The notes: generated by a model from the letters alone, not told the origin. A stretch of DNA of 64,000 nucleotides from Lactonifactor sp. BIOML-A5 (GCF_009677585.1 NZ_WKYV01000021.1:62001-126000), one strand, 5' to 3'. Positions 17,113 through 25,725 are shown, counted from the first letter of the stretch. Made by a program: numbers and translations.

Positions 17113-19017
17113 CTAGGATTCATCATACACCAGTTCTGTGTCTACATATTTTCTCTCCATCTGATGCCGGGCTTTTCTCTTTTCCACGCTGTCAAAGATA
17201 ATAGAAAAATCATAATCCTCCGGATAAAGCTGCTGGGCTGCCACCTGCAGCTTGATTCGTTTATGGCTGATCCATATTTTTTTGTCCTGCATCTGTACCC
17301 GCAGGACCCCTTTTTCATTGGCTGTCTGACACACAATGCCAATCTTTTTATCGGGGAAAACCATAACACTGTCCCCTAACTGATATTTCATAGCATTCTC
17401 CTGGCGGGATACTTTTTTTGTTTTCTGAATCCTGGGATGGGACGTCTTTTGGAATTCTTCCCCTCCGGTGATACCGCCCCACCGGGCGTCAAAGGTTTCT
17501 GCATAGGCTGCCTTTGCAGCTCTTTTTAGCATACGTTCCGGCATTCCCAGCTTGCCTGCAATATAAAAGGCACAGCTCTCCCCAGCCTCGCCGATGACCA
17601 GCTGGTATAAAGGCTTCAGACTTTCTTTGTCAAAGGTCATCCTGGCATTTACGATCCCCGACTCCTGTTTTGCATATTCTTTTACCTCCGGATAGTGGGT
17701 GGTAACTAAGAAAAGGGCGCCGCTTCTTTTCAATTCTTCCAGAATTGCGATGGCAATTCCCATTCCCTCCGCAGGGTCCGTGCCAGAACCCAATTCATCC
17801 ATGATAACCAGGCTGTCCCGGCTCACAGTCCGCAGGATATTCAGCACATTCGTAATATGGGCGGAGAACGTGGACAGGTTTTCCGACAGATTCTGTCCAT
17901 CCCCGATGTCACATAAAAAGGCATTGTTCATACATATTTCTGCCTTCTCACAAGTCACATGGAGTCCGCACTGAGCCATCATACAGGTAAGAGCAACTGT
18001 CTTGATGGCAACTGTCTTTCCTCCTGTATTCGGCCCTGTGATAATTACACCGTTTACTCCTTTTCCTATCTCAAAATTAAGAGGAACATTCACTTTCCTG
18101 TCCATAAGCGGATGTCTCGCGTTCCTCAGCCGTATATACCGCTCCGTATTAATTTCGGGAGGGATTCCGTCATATTCTATACTCAATTTTGCCTTGGCAA
18201 ACATAAAATCCAGCTTCTCAATGGTATGGCTGTTTTGTTGGATTACCCCGGCCTTATCTGACAGCATTGCGGTTAACGTGTATAAGATCCTGATCTCTTC
18301 ATTTTCCTCATCAATTCTTAGCTCCTGCATCTGCTCATATAATTTAGCCACAGTAGATGGTTCTATGAATAAGGTATTGCCAGTGGAAGATTTGTCAATC
18401 ACAGAACCGCTGATTCTGAATTTATACTCTTTTTTTACCGGAATGCACAGCCGCCCGTTTCTTACAGTACTGAAGCTGTCCGCCATATACTGCTTATTAG
18501 CCTTTATCACAGAATCGGCTTTTTCATGCATTTTTGCATCTGTCCGCTCAATGGCTTCTCTCAGTGTTTTCAGCCGCTTAGAGGCATAGTCATCTATTTT
18601 CCCCCCTCTGATCTTCTGGTTCAGTTCCTCCCTGATTTCATCCAGAGGTTCCAGATTCTCCTCATAGTAAGCCATCCCTATTTCATAGGCTTTTCCTCTG
18701 TTCAGGTAATCCTTCATTCTTTTCACAGCGGAAAAGGTAAGCGCAATAGCCTCCAGCTGCTCCGGAGTCAGGCATCCCCCTTGTTCTGCCAGTTTAATCC
18801 ATGCTTCAATCCCCTGCAGAGCTGTCAGAGGCGGATTACCGCATGTTTCTATCATAACCTTTGCCTCTGTGGTCTCTCGTAACTTTGCTTTTACTTTTGT
18901 CTCTGATAAGTAGGGTGTTAAACTCTGTATCTTTTCTTTGGCTTTGTCTGTACATGCCAGTTCTGTTAGTTTTTCTTTTATTTTATGGAACTCAAGTAAT
19001 CTTTCTGTGTCTGTCAT
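17113..19017 (-). CDS. MutS2-like ATPase lacking the Smr nuclease domain
   Basis: A 634-residue protein starting at MTDTER (ATG 19017-19015, behind AAAGGTGAG). It shows the MutS2 core and clamp, an ABC-type MutS ATPase (Walker A G328-PNTGGKT, Walker B LVIMDELGSGTD at about 403-414, HYPE switch) and a KOW-like segment (about 543-592). It stops about 40 residues later without the Smr domain (no LDLRG or HGKG motif), so it is roughly 150 residues shorter than canonical MutS2. Canonical MutS2 in Firmicutes is reported to act on collided ribosomes through its ATPase and KOW parts. An antibiotic- or stall-related role is therefore a hypothesis here, helped by the unusual leader upstream. Repair or recombination control is the alternative. 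Confidence 0.85.
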   Translation of the reverse strand: MTDTERLLEFHKIKEKLTELACTDKAKEKIQSLTPYLSETKVKAKLRETTEAKVMIETCGNPPLTALQGIEAWIKLAEQGGCLTPEQLEAIALTFSAVKRMKDYLNRGKAYEIGMAYYEENLEPLDEIREELNQKIRGGKIDDYASKRLKTLREAIERTDAKMHEKADSVIKANKQYMADSFSTVRNGRLCIPVKKEYKFRISGSVIDKSSTGNTLFIEPSTVAKLYEQMQELRIDEENEEIRILYTLTAMLSDKAGVIQQNSHTIEKLDFMFAKAKLSIEYDGIPPEINTERYIRLRNARHPLMDRKVNVPLNFEIGKGVNGVIITGPNTGGKTVAIKTVALTCMMAQCGLHVTCEKAEICMNNAFLCDIGDGQNLSENLSTFSAHITNVLNILRTVSRDSLVIMDELGSGTDPAEGMGIAIAILEELKRSGALFLVTTHYPEVKEYAKQESGIVNARMTFDKESLKPLYQLVIGEAGESCAFYIAGKLGMPERMLKRAAKAAYAETFDARWGGITGGEEFQKTSHPRIQKTKKVSRQENAMKYQLGDSVMVFPDKKIGIVCQTANEKGVLRVQMQDKKIWISHKRIKLQVAAQQLYPEDYDFSIIFDSVEKRKARHQMERKYVDTELVYDES

Positions 19018-19050
19018 ATGACTCACCTTTCTCTTGCCTTTCTTGTTTTT

Positions 19051-19103
19051 GTAAAAATAAAGCCGCGGAAGTATCGCCTTATCAGACATACGACTCCCGC
19101 GGC
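19051..19103 (-). terminator. attenuator hairpin 2 in the MutS2-like leader
   Basis: GCCGCGG and CCGCGGC (19062-19068 / 19097-19103) close a long stem that continues with AGT/ACT-type pairs. On the minus strand the stem is followed by TTTATTTTT (19060-19052), so it can act as an intrinsic terminator about 40 nt before the start codon. Confidence 0.6.
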
Positions 19104-19131
19104 ACACAGATTTGTTGTATAATGAAACAGA

Positions 19132-19167
19132 CATAAAAAAGCACAGCCATAGAGCCATGCTTTTTTT
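19132..19167 (-). terminator. attenuator hairpin 1 in the MutS2-like leader
   Basis: On the minus strand AGCATGGC and GCTGTGCT pair (two wobbles) around a short loop. The stem is preceded by an A-tract and followed by TTTTTT, giving an intrinsic terminator about 115 nt before the gene. It is also the possible end point for transcripts from upstream minus-strand genes. Confidence 0.55.
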
Positions 19168-19276
19168 CCGTTCATTTTATATACAGAGTTCTGCAAAATG
19201 TATGTTAGCATTGTATAAGGCAGATAAAAGGGCGCAACAAACCTCCTGACGGAATCTGTTATACCCTCACAACTAT

Positions 19277-19315
19277 TTAATTAGCTGTATTCTCCATTAT
19301 AACCACAAGTAACAT
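19277..19315 (-). CDS. 12-residue leader peptide (MLLVVIMENTAN)
   Basis: The ATG at 19315-19313 lies 6-7 nt behind AAGAGG on the minus strand, and the frame ends with TAA at 19279-19277. It begins about 28 nt after the predicted transcription start and precedes both attenuator hairpins. Position and RBS quality, not homology, suggest a regulatory leader peptide. Confidence 0.45.
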   Translation of the reverse strand: MLLVVIMENTAN

Positions 19316-19347
19316 ACACTACCTCTTTTTCATTTTAATTTTTTTTG

Positions 19348-19376
19348 ATTATAAGCTATCTTTCACCCGTTGTCAA
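19348..19376 (-). promoter_or_regulatory. sigma-A promoter of the MutS2-like gene
   Basis: On the minus strand TTGACA (19376-19371), exactly 17 bp and TATAAT (19353-19348) match consensus perfectly. A strong constitutive promoter in front of attenuators suggests control by premature termination rather than initiation. Confidence 0.85.
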
Positions 19377-19411
19377 CAGATTTCCTGTTTTTTATCTGCA
19401 GTCTTATGTAC

Positions 19412-20176
19412 TTACAGGATAAAAAATTCATTCTCCCGCCGCACGTCCTTCAGTGCTCCCAGCATCTGCTCCATGCGCTCCTGCAGGGGAGGGGGCAGAA
19501 TTCGGGACTGATTGGGACAGACTGCGGTACAGGCCATACAGAGAATACAGGTATTTGGATCTGTGGCAATGTGCCCCTCATTCACTGTAATCGCAGCTGT
19601 AGGACAGACCTCTTCGCATTTGCCGCACAGGCTGCAGGTTTCCAGGGATATGGGCGGGGCTGGGATCGTCATTGCCTCTTTATAAGGCTGATTTCCGGGA
19701 ACCGTAATCTCTGTACGGCTCCGATTGTCCAGCTTGCTTTCTACTCGTTTGGCAAACCCGGTGATTTCAGAAACGTCCTTTTCATCCGGTCTGCCCTTTC
19801 CTACATCGGGTGCCATTGAGTGCTGAGCAATGCATGCTCCCGAAGCCGCAATCTGGAATCCCTGATGGGAAACCGCCTGATTCAGTTCCAGCAGCGCATC
19901 CTCATATGCCCTGGTACCATAGACAACAAACGTAACTGCCTTCTTACCGCTTCCGTCCAGTGCCTTTATCTTATCTGCGACGAGGGCCGGTATCCTTCCT
20001 CCAAAAACCGGTGCTGCAAATACTGCCAGTTCTCCGGCCGGATTGGCTGGCTCCTTCTCCCTGAGGCCCAGATTATGATCCATCACCTCCCCTGAAATTG
20101 CTTTGCAGAAAGCTTCACCCACCTTTTTTGTCCCTCCCGTGGGACTGAAATAATAAAAATCTGTCCTGTTCACCAT
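19412..20176 (-). CDS. flavodoxin-like/4Fe-4S ferredoxin fusion (EFR1-type)
   Basis: A 254-residue protein. The N-terminal flavodoxin-like domain has the phosphate-binding FSPTGGTKKVG (about 10-20) and a Y-G-T-R segment. After a linker come two 4Fe-4S motifs near the C-terminus, CSLCGKCEEVCP and CILCMACTAVCP, each with the full CxxCxxCxxxCP set. Such fusions are common in Clostridia as electron carriers of unknown partners. The start follows TTTGGAGG. It lies in the same direction as the AraC regulator and two ferredoxin-tailed aldo-keto reductases, which suggests a shared redox theme. Confidence 0.85.
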   Translation of the reverse strand: MVNRTDFYYFSPTGGTKKVGEAFCKAISGEVMDHNLGLREKEPANPAGELAVFAAPVFGGRIPALVADKIKALDGSGKKAVTFVVYGTRAYEDALLELNQAVSHQGFQIAASGACIAQHSMAPDVGKGRPDEKDVSEITGFAKRVESKLDNRSRTEITVPGNQPYKEAMTIPAPPISLETCSLCGKCEEVCPTAAITVNEGHIATDPNTCILCMACTAVCPNQSRILPPPLQERMEQMLGALKDVRRENEFFIL

Positions 20177-20306
20177 AAAAACGCCTCCAAACGTTATTCA
20201 TATATTATAATCAGTATAATCCCCTCTCTCTGTGTTGTCCACCCCGCCTTTATGTATTATCCTTCACACAGACACGAGAATCACTCCTGATGTCCCGGGA
20301 ATGCAG

Positions 20307-20344
20307 CAGGAGCAACGGGGAATATCAATACCCTGTTGCTCCTG
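20307..20344 (-). terminator. stem-loop after the AraC-family gene
   Basis: CAGGAGCAACGGGG and CCCTGTTGCTCCTG pair over 14 bp with one wobble and a 10-nt AU-rich loop, just beyond the regulator's stop codon. There is no U-run, so termination efficiency is uncertain. Confidence 0.6.
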
Positions 20345-20350
20345 TTTACA

Positions 20351-21238
20351 TTATGGCTGCGTGCTGCTTTTTACGGGAAGCATTTCAATATATCCTCTTG
20401 TACCGATGGGTTCCAGCTGGATGCGGGGATTCCCGGTATCCCACTGATATCCTGCGACGGCCGGCTGATATTTTTTAATGGCCTCCTGGACTTCTTCGAT
20501 CGCCTGGCAGTAATCCTCCTCCGCAAAGGGTTCTCCCTGAAACACCACATACTCTGCCTCCGGAAGCTCCAGTACATCAAATCCCTCCGGAACTTCTCCG
20601 TGGTAATCCATGGGCACTTCTACTCCCTGCACATACTCGGAGGTACCCGGTCTGCGCATTCTCTCCGGAAGCCAAAGACATACCGGTTCTCCGCCGATGG
20701 ACTTTATGCTGGTAAGCAGTCCCCATACATCACATCCCACTTCCTCACAGTACGTAAAGTATTCTGTGGCTGTTTTTCCTCTTTTAATCAAGGCCTTTCT
20801 TTCCGGCTTATGAACCATATGAATGTATACATTTTTTACCTCTGCCATTTTTCTGTTCTCCTTTCGAATCTCGTTGTATAAAACTCCATAGGGAACGAAC
20901 AGATACAAAGGAACCGGATGTCTGGCATATTCACCGGGATTGCACCCGAATTCTCGGAAAAAGGCTCTCTGATATCCTTCCGCGCTTTGAAAGCCTAAAT
21001 CAAAAGCCACATCAATCACCTTGGCATCTTCATCCCTCAACCGCAAAGCTGATTTGGACAGCTTTAATCTCCTGATGTAATCTGCCGGAGTATAATTCGT
21101 ATACTCCCGGAACAGGCGGTAGGAGTACCAGGGCGAGAACATAGACGCCTTTGCCAGATCTGCCAGTGTAATGGTTTCTTCTAAATGTCTTTCAATGTAG
21201 TCCTGCATTCTCTGAACTGCCAAAGTCTGTTCCATCAT
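20351..21238 (-). CDS. AraC-family regulator with GyrI-like effector domain
   Basis: A 295-residue regulator starting at MMEQTLAVQRMQ (ATG 21238, behind GGAGGTGAACAG). Two HTH motifs of the AraC type occupy about residues 5-105 (TLADLAKASMFSPWYSYRLF and VIDVAFDLGFQSAEGYQRAF). A GyrI-like/effector-binding domain follows (about 130-290) with the PEAEYVVFQG and IEMLPV strands. This architecture (Rob/BmrR-like) senses bulky hydrophobic or amphipathic ligands. Likely targets are the flanking redox genes or itself; no operator was identified. Confidence 0.88.
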   Translation of the reverse strand: MMEQTLAVQRMQDYIERHLEETITLADLAKASMFSPWYSYRLFREYTNYTPADYIRRLKLSKSALRLRDEDAKVIDVAFDLGFQSAEGYQRAFFREFGCNPGEYARHPVPLYLFVPYGVLYNEIRKENRKMAEVKNVYIHMVHKPERKALIKRGKTATEYFTYCEEVGCDVWGLLTSIKSIGGEPVCLWLPERMRRPGTSEYVQGVEVPMDYHGEVPEGFDVLELPEAEYVVFQGEPFAEEDYCQAIEEVQEAIKKYQPAVAGYQWDTGNPRIQLEPIGTRGYIEMLPVKSSTQP

Positions 21239-21305
21239 CTGTTCACCTCCTGATGTGGCTATCATACCTTATCCCGTCATTTTCTTCTCGACTTTTTTTG
21301 CTGTG

Positions 21306-22463
21306 TTATCTGTAAGCCCCCTGCTGAAACAGAATATCTGCCTTTTCCATCCGTTCCACTACGTGTACTCCAAAGGGACAGCGCTCCTCACAGCCTCCGC
21401 AGCCGATACAATCTCCTCCGCCGGCGGTAAGGCCTATGTAATGGGCACGCACGGCGGAAGGCACCTCCTCTTGCATAACTGCCAGATCGTAAAGCTTATT
21501 AACCATAGCAATATCGATCCCTGCGGGGCAGGGGGCACAGTGTCCACAGTAGGTACACTGACCTGAATAGGCATGGCGGGGGGCATTTGCCAGAACAGTT
21601 GCGTAATCTTTTTCTTCCTCAGCGGCAGTCTCATAGGCCACTGCAGCCGCCACATGCTCCGGCGTGTCATATCCCACCATCACACTGGCCACAGCCGGTC
21701 TGGTCAGCGCATAATGAAGACATTGAACCGGAGTAAGAGCCACTCCGAAGGGAGACGTCTGAGCAGAGAAGAGACGGCCGCCGGCGTATCCTTTCATAAC
21801 CGTAATGCCGATTCCCCGTTCCTCACAGATCCGGTACAGTGCTTCTCTTTCCGGTGCAATTCCCTTTAAAGCTTCGTCATAGGTTTCCGCAAAATACTCA
21901 TTCATATCTTCTGTGGCAGGCAGCAGGTCAAAGGCCGGGTTAATGCTGAATAAAATCATCTCAATCTCCCCGCTTTCAGCTGCCAGTTTCGCAACATCCG
22001 GATTATGGGTGCTCATTCCAATATGGCGGATGATTCCCTTCTGGTTCAGCTCCCGGACATATTCTATAAAAGGGCCTGTCATTATCTGTTCAAACTCTGC
22101 CGCCTCATCTACAAAATGTATCATACCAAGATCCACATAGTCTGTTCGCAGGCGCGTCAGCAAATCACAAAATGCCTCTTTTACTTTTTCCATGTCCCGG
22201 GTACGCACATACTGTCCGTCCTGCCATGTGGACCCCAGATGCCCCTGAATAATCCATCGATCTCGTTTTCCCTCTATAGCTGCTCCAATGTTGGAGCGAA
22301 CCTTAGGCTCTGCCATCCAGCAGTCCAATATATTAATCCCCTGCTTTTCACAGCATTCTATCACTTCTTTTACTTCCTCGGCATTATGGCGCTCCAGCCA
22401 TTCCGCACCCAGACCGATCTCACTGACCTCAAGACCAGTATTTCCCAATTGGCGGTATCTCAT
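21306..22463 (-). CDS. aldo-keto reductase with C-terminal 4Fe-4S domain
   Basis: A 385-residue protein: an AKR TIM barrel (MRYRQLGNTGLEVSEIGLG at the start, catalytic Asp-Tyr region, DYVDLGMIHFVD) up to about residue 280. A ferredoxin-like tail then has CTYCGHCAPCP and CIGCGGCEERCP. AKR-ferredoxin fusions are frequent in anaerobes; their substrates are mostly unknown. The start follows GGAGGAAACC. It lies 101 bp behind a paralogous AKR gene and probably belongs to the same transcript. Confidence 0.87.
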   Translation of the reverse strand: MRYRQLGNTGLEVSEIGLGAEWLERHNAEEVKEVIECCEKQGINILDCWMAEPKVRSNIGAAIEGKRDRWIIQGHLGSTWQDGQYVRTRDMEKVKEAFCDLLTRLRTDYVDLGMIHFVDEAAEFEQIMTGPFIEYVRELNQKGIIRHIGMSTHNPDVAKLAAESGEIEMILFSINPAFDLLPATEDMNEYFAETYDEALKGIAPEREALYRICEERGIGITVMKGYAGGRLFSAQTSPFGVALTPVQCLHYALTRPAVASVMVGYDTPEHVAAAVAYETAAEEEKDYATVLANAPRHAYSGQCTYCGHCAPCPAGIDIAMVNKLYDLAVMQEEVPSAVRAHYIGLTAGGGDCIGCGGCEERCPFGVHVVERMEKADILFQQGAYR

Positions 22464-22564
22464 CCCGGGTTTCCTCCTTCGATTTTACTTTTCCTTTTAT
22501 TCTACTCTGTCTGTACCAAAACTGCCAGCACAAGTTGAACAGACCCCTGCCCCTCTGTCTGAAA

Positions 22565-23698
22565 TTACCCGTTTAGTTTTGCTGCGAAGTCGGCCATGGC
22601 CTCTGAAATCTTTATCTGCTGGGGACAGACTTCCTCACAGCTTCTGCATCCGACGCAGGCACCCGGCTGTTTTTCTTCAGGAACCGCCATCAGAGCCATA
22701 GGGGCGATAAATCCTCCCCCGGTGAAACAATGCTCATTATATAACTCAAGAAGGGAAGGAATATCCAGTTCCTGAGGACAATGGCTCGTACAGTACCGGC
22801 ATCCCGTACAGGGAAGTGCGATATCTTTCACCATACGATCCGCCACCTGAAGTAGGGCATCCATCTCTTTTTTGTCCAAAGGCTTATGGGACGCAAAGGT
22901 CCTGATATTTTCCTGAAGCTGCTCAAAGCTGGACATTCCTGAGAGCACTACAGTAACCTCCGGCAAGGTCTGAAGAAAACGGAACGCCCAGGCAGGCATA
23001 TCCTCATTAGGGCGAAGTTCTTTTAATGTGACGGCATGGGCTTCTTTAAGAGACGCCAAACGGCCGCCCCGAAGAGGCTCCATAACCCAAACAGGAATTT
23101 CATATTGGTTCAATAGCTCTACCTTAGCTTTGGCATTCTGGAAAGACCAATCCAGATAATTCAGCTGTATCTGACAGAATTCCATATGTTCCCCGTATGC
23201 TTCCAGGAAACGCTTCATCACCTCACAGCTTCCATGGGCAGAAAATCCAAGATGACGGATGCGGCCTTTTTCTTTCTGCTCCATCAGATACGAAAAAATG
23301 CCGTAAGTCTCATTCAGATAAGCATCAATATTCATCTCACAGACATTGTGAAACAAGTAAAAGTCAAAATACTCCACACCGCATTTTTCAAGCTGCTGCT
23401 CAAAAATCTCTTCCACCTTATCCATATTAGAAAGATCATATCCTGGAAATTTGGTGGCAAGATAATAGCTATCCCGGGGATAGTCACTCAGCACTTTTCC
23501 CATAACCCTTTCCGAGTTCCCATTGTGATATCCCCATGCGGTGTCATAATAGTTAATACCATGTTCCATGGCATAGCTTACCATCTCTGAAACTGCACAC
23601 TCATCGATCCTGGCATCATCGCCGTCAATAACAGGAAGCCGCATGGCCCCCATTCCTAATGCTGACAATTTCAAATCCTGAAAATCCTTATATATCAT
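22565..23698 (-). CDS. aldo-keto reductase with C-terminal 4Fe-4S domain (paralogue)
   Basis: About 377 residues from MIYKDFQDLKLSALGMGAMR (ATG 23698; AAAGGGG lies 9 nt upstream). The AKR barrel has YYDTAWGYH (the Asp-Tyr active-site region) and DFYLFHNV. The tail carries CTGCRYCTSHCP and CVGCRSCEEVCP. It is transcribed first, from a MerR-type promoter at 23813-23843, followed by the second AKR gene. Inference: the pair forms a stress-induced detoxification unit for reactive carbonyls. Confidence 0.87.
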   Translation of the reverse strand: MIYKDFQDLKLSALGMGAMRLPVIDGDDARIDECAVSEMVSYAMEHGINYYDTAWGYHNGNSERVMGKVLSDYPRDSYYLATKFPGYDLSNMDKVEEIFEQQLEKCGVEYFDFYLFHNVCEMNIDAYLNETYGIFSYLMEQKEKGRIRHLGFSAHGSCEVMKRFLEAYGEHMEFCQIQLNYLDWSFQNAKAKVELLNQYEIPVWVMEPLRGGRLASLKEAHAVTLKELRPNEDMPAWAFRFLQTLPEVTVVLSGMSSFEQLQENIRTFASHKPLDKKEMDALLQVADRMVKDIALPCTGCRYCTSHCPQELDIPSLLELYNEHCFTGGGFIAPMALMAVPEEKQPGACVGCRSCEEVCPQQIKISEAMADFAAKLNG

Positions 23699-23812
23699 TT
23701 TACAGTACCCCTTTCTGTGATATAAGTTCAAATGAATGTCTAGTCCTGACCACAGCCTTTTCTTTAAAGTGCAGTCTCTGTATGTAGTACATCCATTCCT
23801 TAGCTTTTCTAC

Positions 23813-23843
23813 AGGATACTCCCTGGAGTTAACTCAAAGTCAA
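23813..23843 (-). promoter_or_regulatory. MerR-type promoter with 19-bp spacer before the AKR genes
   Basis: On the minus strand TTGACT (23843-23838) and TATCCT (23818-23813) are 19 bp apart, the over-long spacing that MerR-family activators correct. The spacer contains the perfect palindrome GAGTTAACTC (23826-23835), typical of MerR operators. No merR gene is present in the window, so the regulator is encoded elsewhere or was lost. Confidence 0.75.
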
Positions 23844-23863
23844 GTACTTTTATACATGTTTCG

Positions 23864-24016
23864 CTAACATGTATGTTCATGTGTATGACGCTGTATAGGG
23901 CCACCGCCGTTCAAATCAACATAAGCCACCGAACCGTCTATGATCTGTCCCATTTCTCCAAACAGCCTTTTTGCTTTAAAGTTCACATGATTTGGAGGTG
24001 TTATAAATTCATTCAT
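23864..24016 (-). pseudogene. truncated cupin-domain protein
   Basis: A 50-residue frame starting at MNEFITPPNHVNFKAKR (ATG 24016, behind AAAGGAG) that ends in HTHEHTC just where the cupin metal motif (HxHxH) begins. Complete small cupins are about 105-115 residues, so more than half is missing. No continuation was found in any frame before the MerR-type promoter, so a deletion rather than a point frameshift is likely. Confidence 0.6.
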
Positions 24017-24062
24017 CTTCCAATTCTCCTTTCTCCCGACTTTTCTAATATCACAGTATCTT

Positions 24063-24395
24063 CTACGACTCCCCTGAAATCTCGGTAATATCATACAAAT
24101 CATCAAATGAAATCTTAGTATTTACAATTTTTAGTACTCTTGCCGTCTCATCAATTCTGGATACCATCCCTGTCAGTTTGATATATTCATTTTGACAGAA
24201 ATATACAACTGTTATAATGTCATTTTTATGCACCTGCCTCAGTTTTCGATCCAGCTCTTCCTGATAGTCTTCCGACAGCTTTCCCTTTGGCAGCACTACC
24301 TTTTCTTTCCTGCGCAGGGCATCGGGATAGCCTTTCAGGGCGGCAAACGGCATAAACTGCTTTGCCCTTTCCTCTCTGCTCATTTTAGATACCAC
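24063..24395 (-). CDS. YolD-like protein
   Basis: A 110-residue protein with the YolD pattern: an N-terminal RAKQFMPFAALKGYPDALR and a C-terminal small beta domain ending in FDDLYDITEI. YolD proteins are routinely encoded beside UvrX-type Y-family polymerases. Here the gene overlaps the end of the polymerase gene by 11 bp. The biochemical role is not established; a partner or modulator of the polymerase is inferred. Confidence 0.85.
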   Translation of the reverse strand: MVSKMSREERAKQFMPFAALKGYPDALRRKEKVVLPKGKLSEDYQEELDRKLRQVHKNDIITVVYFCQNEYIKLTGMVSRIDETARVLKIVNTKISFDDLYDITEISGES

Positions 24396-25725
24396 TTTTA
24401 TGCCCTCCTATCTGCCGGTTACGCTCCATAGCAGTCGCTCCCTCCTGAAGGTTCATGCCTTTTAGAATCGCATTCTTCCCATATTTTTCTTTGATGTTAA
24501 GCATAGCTTCCTGCATTTTATGTTCCCGCTCCAGCTCTGCCGGATCCGTAAACAAGTCATACTGCTGATACCTCTCGTCCACCACATGGTTGAAAGTAAG
24601 ATTTATCCTGTGAATGGGTGCAGACCGATCCACAATCCGCCCGTACAGCTTCATTGCAGATGCGATTATCTGCTTTGCGGAACTGGTTGTAACTGTCATA
24701 GAAGCTGTCCCATGTGCGGATTTCTTCTGTAACCGGCTGCTGTATCCCACATGCAGGGTAATGGAATCCGTCACAAGCCCTTTATCCACAAGCTCCAGAG
24801 AGAGCATATCAGCCATTTCCTTCACAACCAGTATCGCATCCTGATAGGTATAGTCACAGGGAAGCACCTGTCCGCTTGATATACAGTTCTCTTTTGTCCG
24901 ATACGCTTTGATGTCAGCCATGGTAACGGGTTCCCGCCCCCATGCATGGTCTATGAGAAGCTCCGCGTCAACCCCGAACATTTTGTACAGCATGGCCTCA
25001 TCGGCCTTTGCCGCCTGCTCCATGGTAAAGATACCAGCCCGCTTTAGCCGGTTTGCTATCCCTGTCCCGATTCTCCAAAAGTCCGTAAGCGGCCTGTGGG
25101 TCCATAAAGTCTCCCGGTATATCACCTCATCTAAAACCCCGATGTGATCCTCCGCATGCTTTGCCGTGATATCCAGGGCAATCTTGGCCAGATAAAGGTT
25201 GCTGCCGATTCCCGCAGTTGCAGTAATCCCTGTGGTGACCAATATATCCTGCATAATCTTTATGCTCAGATCCTTTGCCGTCATCTGGTACATAGACAAA
25301 TAGTCTGTAACATCCATAAAAACCTCATCAATAGAATAAATATGAATATCCTCTTTTGCGATGTACTTCAGATAAATACCGTAGATCTCGGCAGAATAAT
25401 CAATATAGAGCTGCATTCTGGGCGGTGCCATGATATAGTCAATTCCTGCCGGAATCTGAAATACTCTGCATCTGCCCGGTACACCCAAAGCTTTCATAGC
25501 GGGTGAGACTGCCAGGCAGATTGTCTTTTCCGTACGCTCCGGATCCGCCACCACAAGTTGGGCCTTCATAGGATCCAGCCCTCTCTCCACGCATTCTACC
25601 GAGGCATAAAAGGACTTCAAATCAATACATACGTAGATTCTGTTCTCTGTCACTGATGGACGCCTGCTTTCCTTCTTAATTTTCTTCACTGATACCATTT
25701 TACCAGAACAGGAGTTTGTTTTCAA
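24385..25725 (-). CDS. Y-family DNA polymerase (UvrX/ImuB-like, DinB superfamily)
   Basis: About 446 residues from a TTG at 25725 (GAGGAG is 8 nt upstream) or 437 from the ATG at 25698. The palm has CIDLKSFYASVEC and the catalytic YSIDEVFMD; HhH and little-finger domains follow (GIGTGIANRL, FNHVVDERYQQYDLF). The N-terminal extension of about 30 residues before the first catalytic strand is unusual. Lesion-bypass synthesis is the family role. A GAACaggaGTTT sequence at 25706-25717 resembles the clostridial LexA box, which would put it under SOS control and would favour the downstream start. Confidence 0.88.
   Translation of the reverse strand: MKTNSCSGKMVSVKKIKKESRRPSVTENRIYVCIDLKSFYASVECVERGLDPMKAQLVVADPERTEKTICLAVSPAMKALGVPGRCRVFQIPAGIDYIMAPPRMQLYIDYSAEIYGIYLKYIAKEDIHIYSIDEVFMDVTDYLSMYQMTAKDLSIKIMQDILVTTGITATAGIGSNLYLAKIALDITAKHAEDHIGVLDEVIYRETLWTHRPLTDFWRIGTGIANRLKRAGIFTMEQAAKADEAMLYKMFGVDAELLIDHAWGREPVTMADIKAYRTKENCISSGQVLPCDYTYQDAILVVKEMADMLSLELVDKGLVTDSITLHVGYSSRLQKKSAHGTASMTVTTSSAKQIIASAMKLYGRIVDRSAPIHRINLTFNHVVDERYQQYDLFTDPAELEREHKMQEAMLNIKEKYGKNAILKGMNLQEGATAMERNRQIGGHKSGI

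Larger units (their letters stand above)
19018..19347 (-). promoter_or_regulatory. long structured 5' leader of the MutS2-like gene
   Basis: About 330 nt separate the promoter at 19348-19376 from the start codon. The leader holds a 12-codon ORF with a good RBS (19277-19315), a GGAGG with no conventional start behind it (about 19240), two hairpins followed by U-rich tracts, and a 62-codon frame (19211-19023) that runs through both hairpins and stops 6 nt before the gene. This layout is typical of transcription attenuation controlled by translation, as in leaders of ribosome-targeting antibiotic resistance genes. It matches no riboswitch class I recognise. Confidence 0.6.

Noticed and set aside
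19018..19347. T-box or metabolite riboswitch in the MutS2-like leader
   Set aside because: I could not find a T-box sequence, specifier stem or any riboswitch core; translation-coupled attenuation fits the visible leader ORF and hairpins better.
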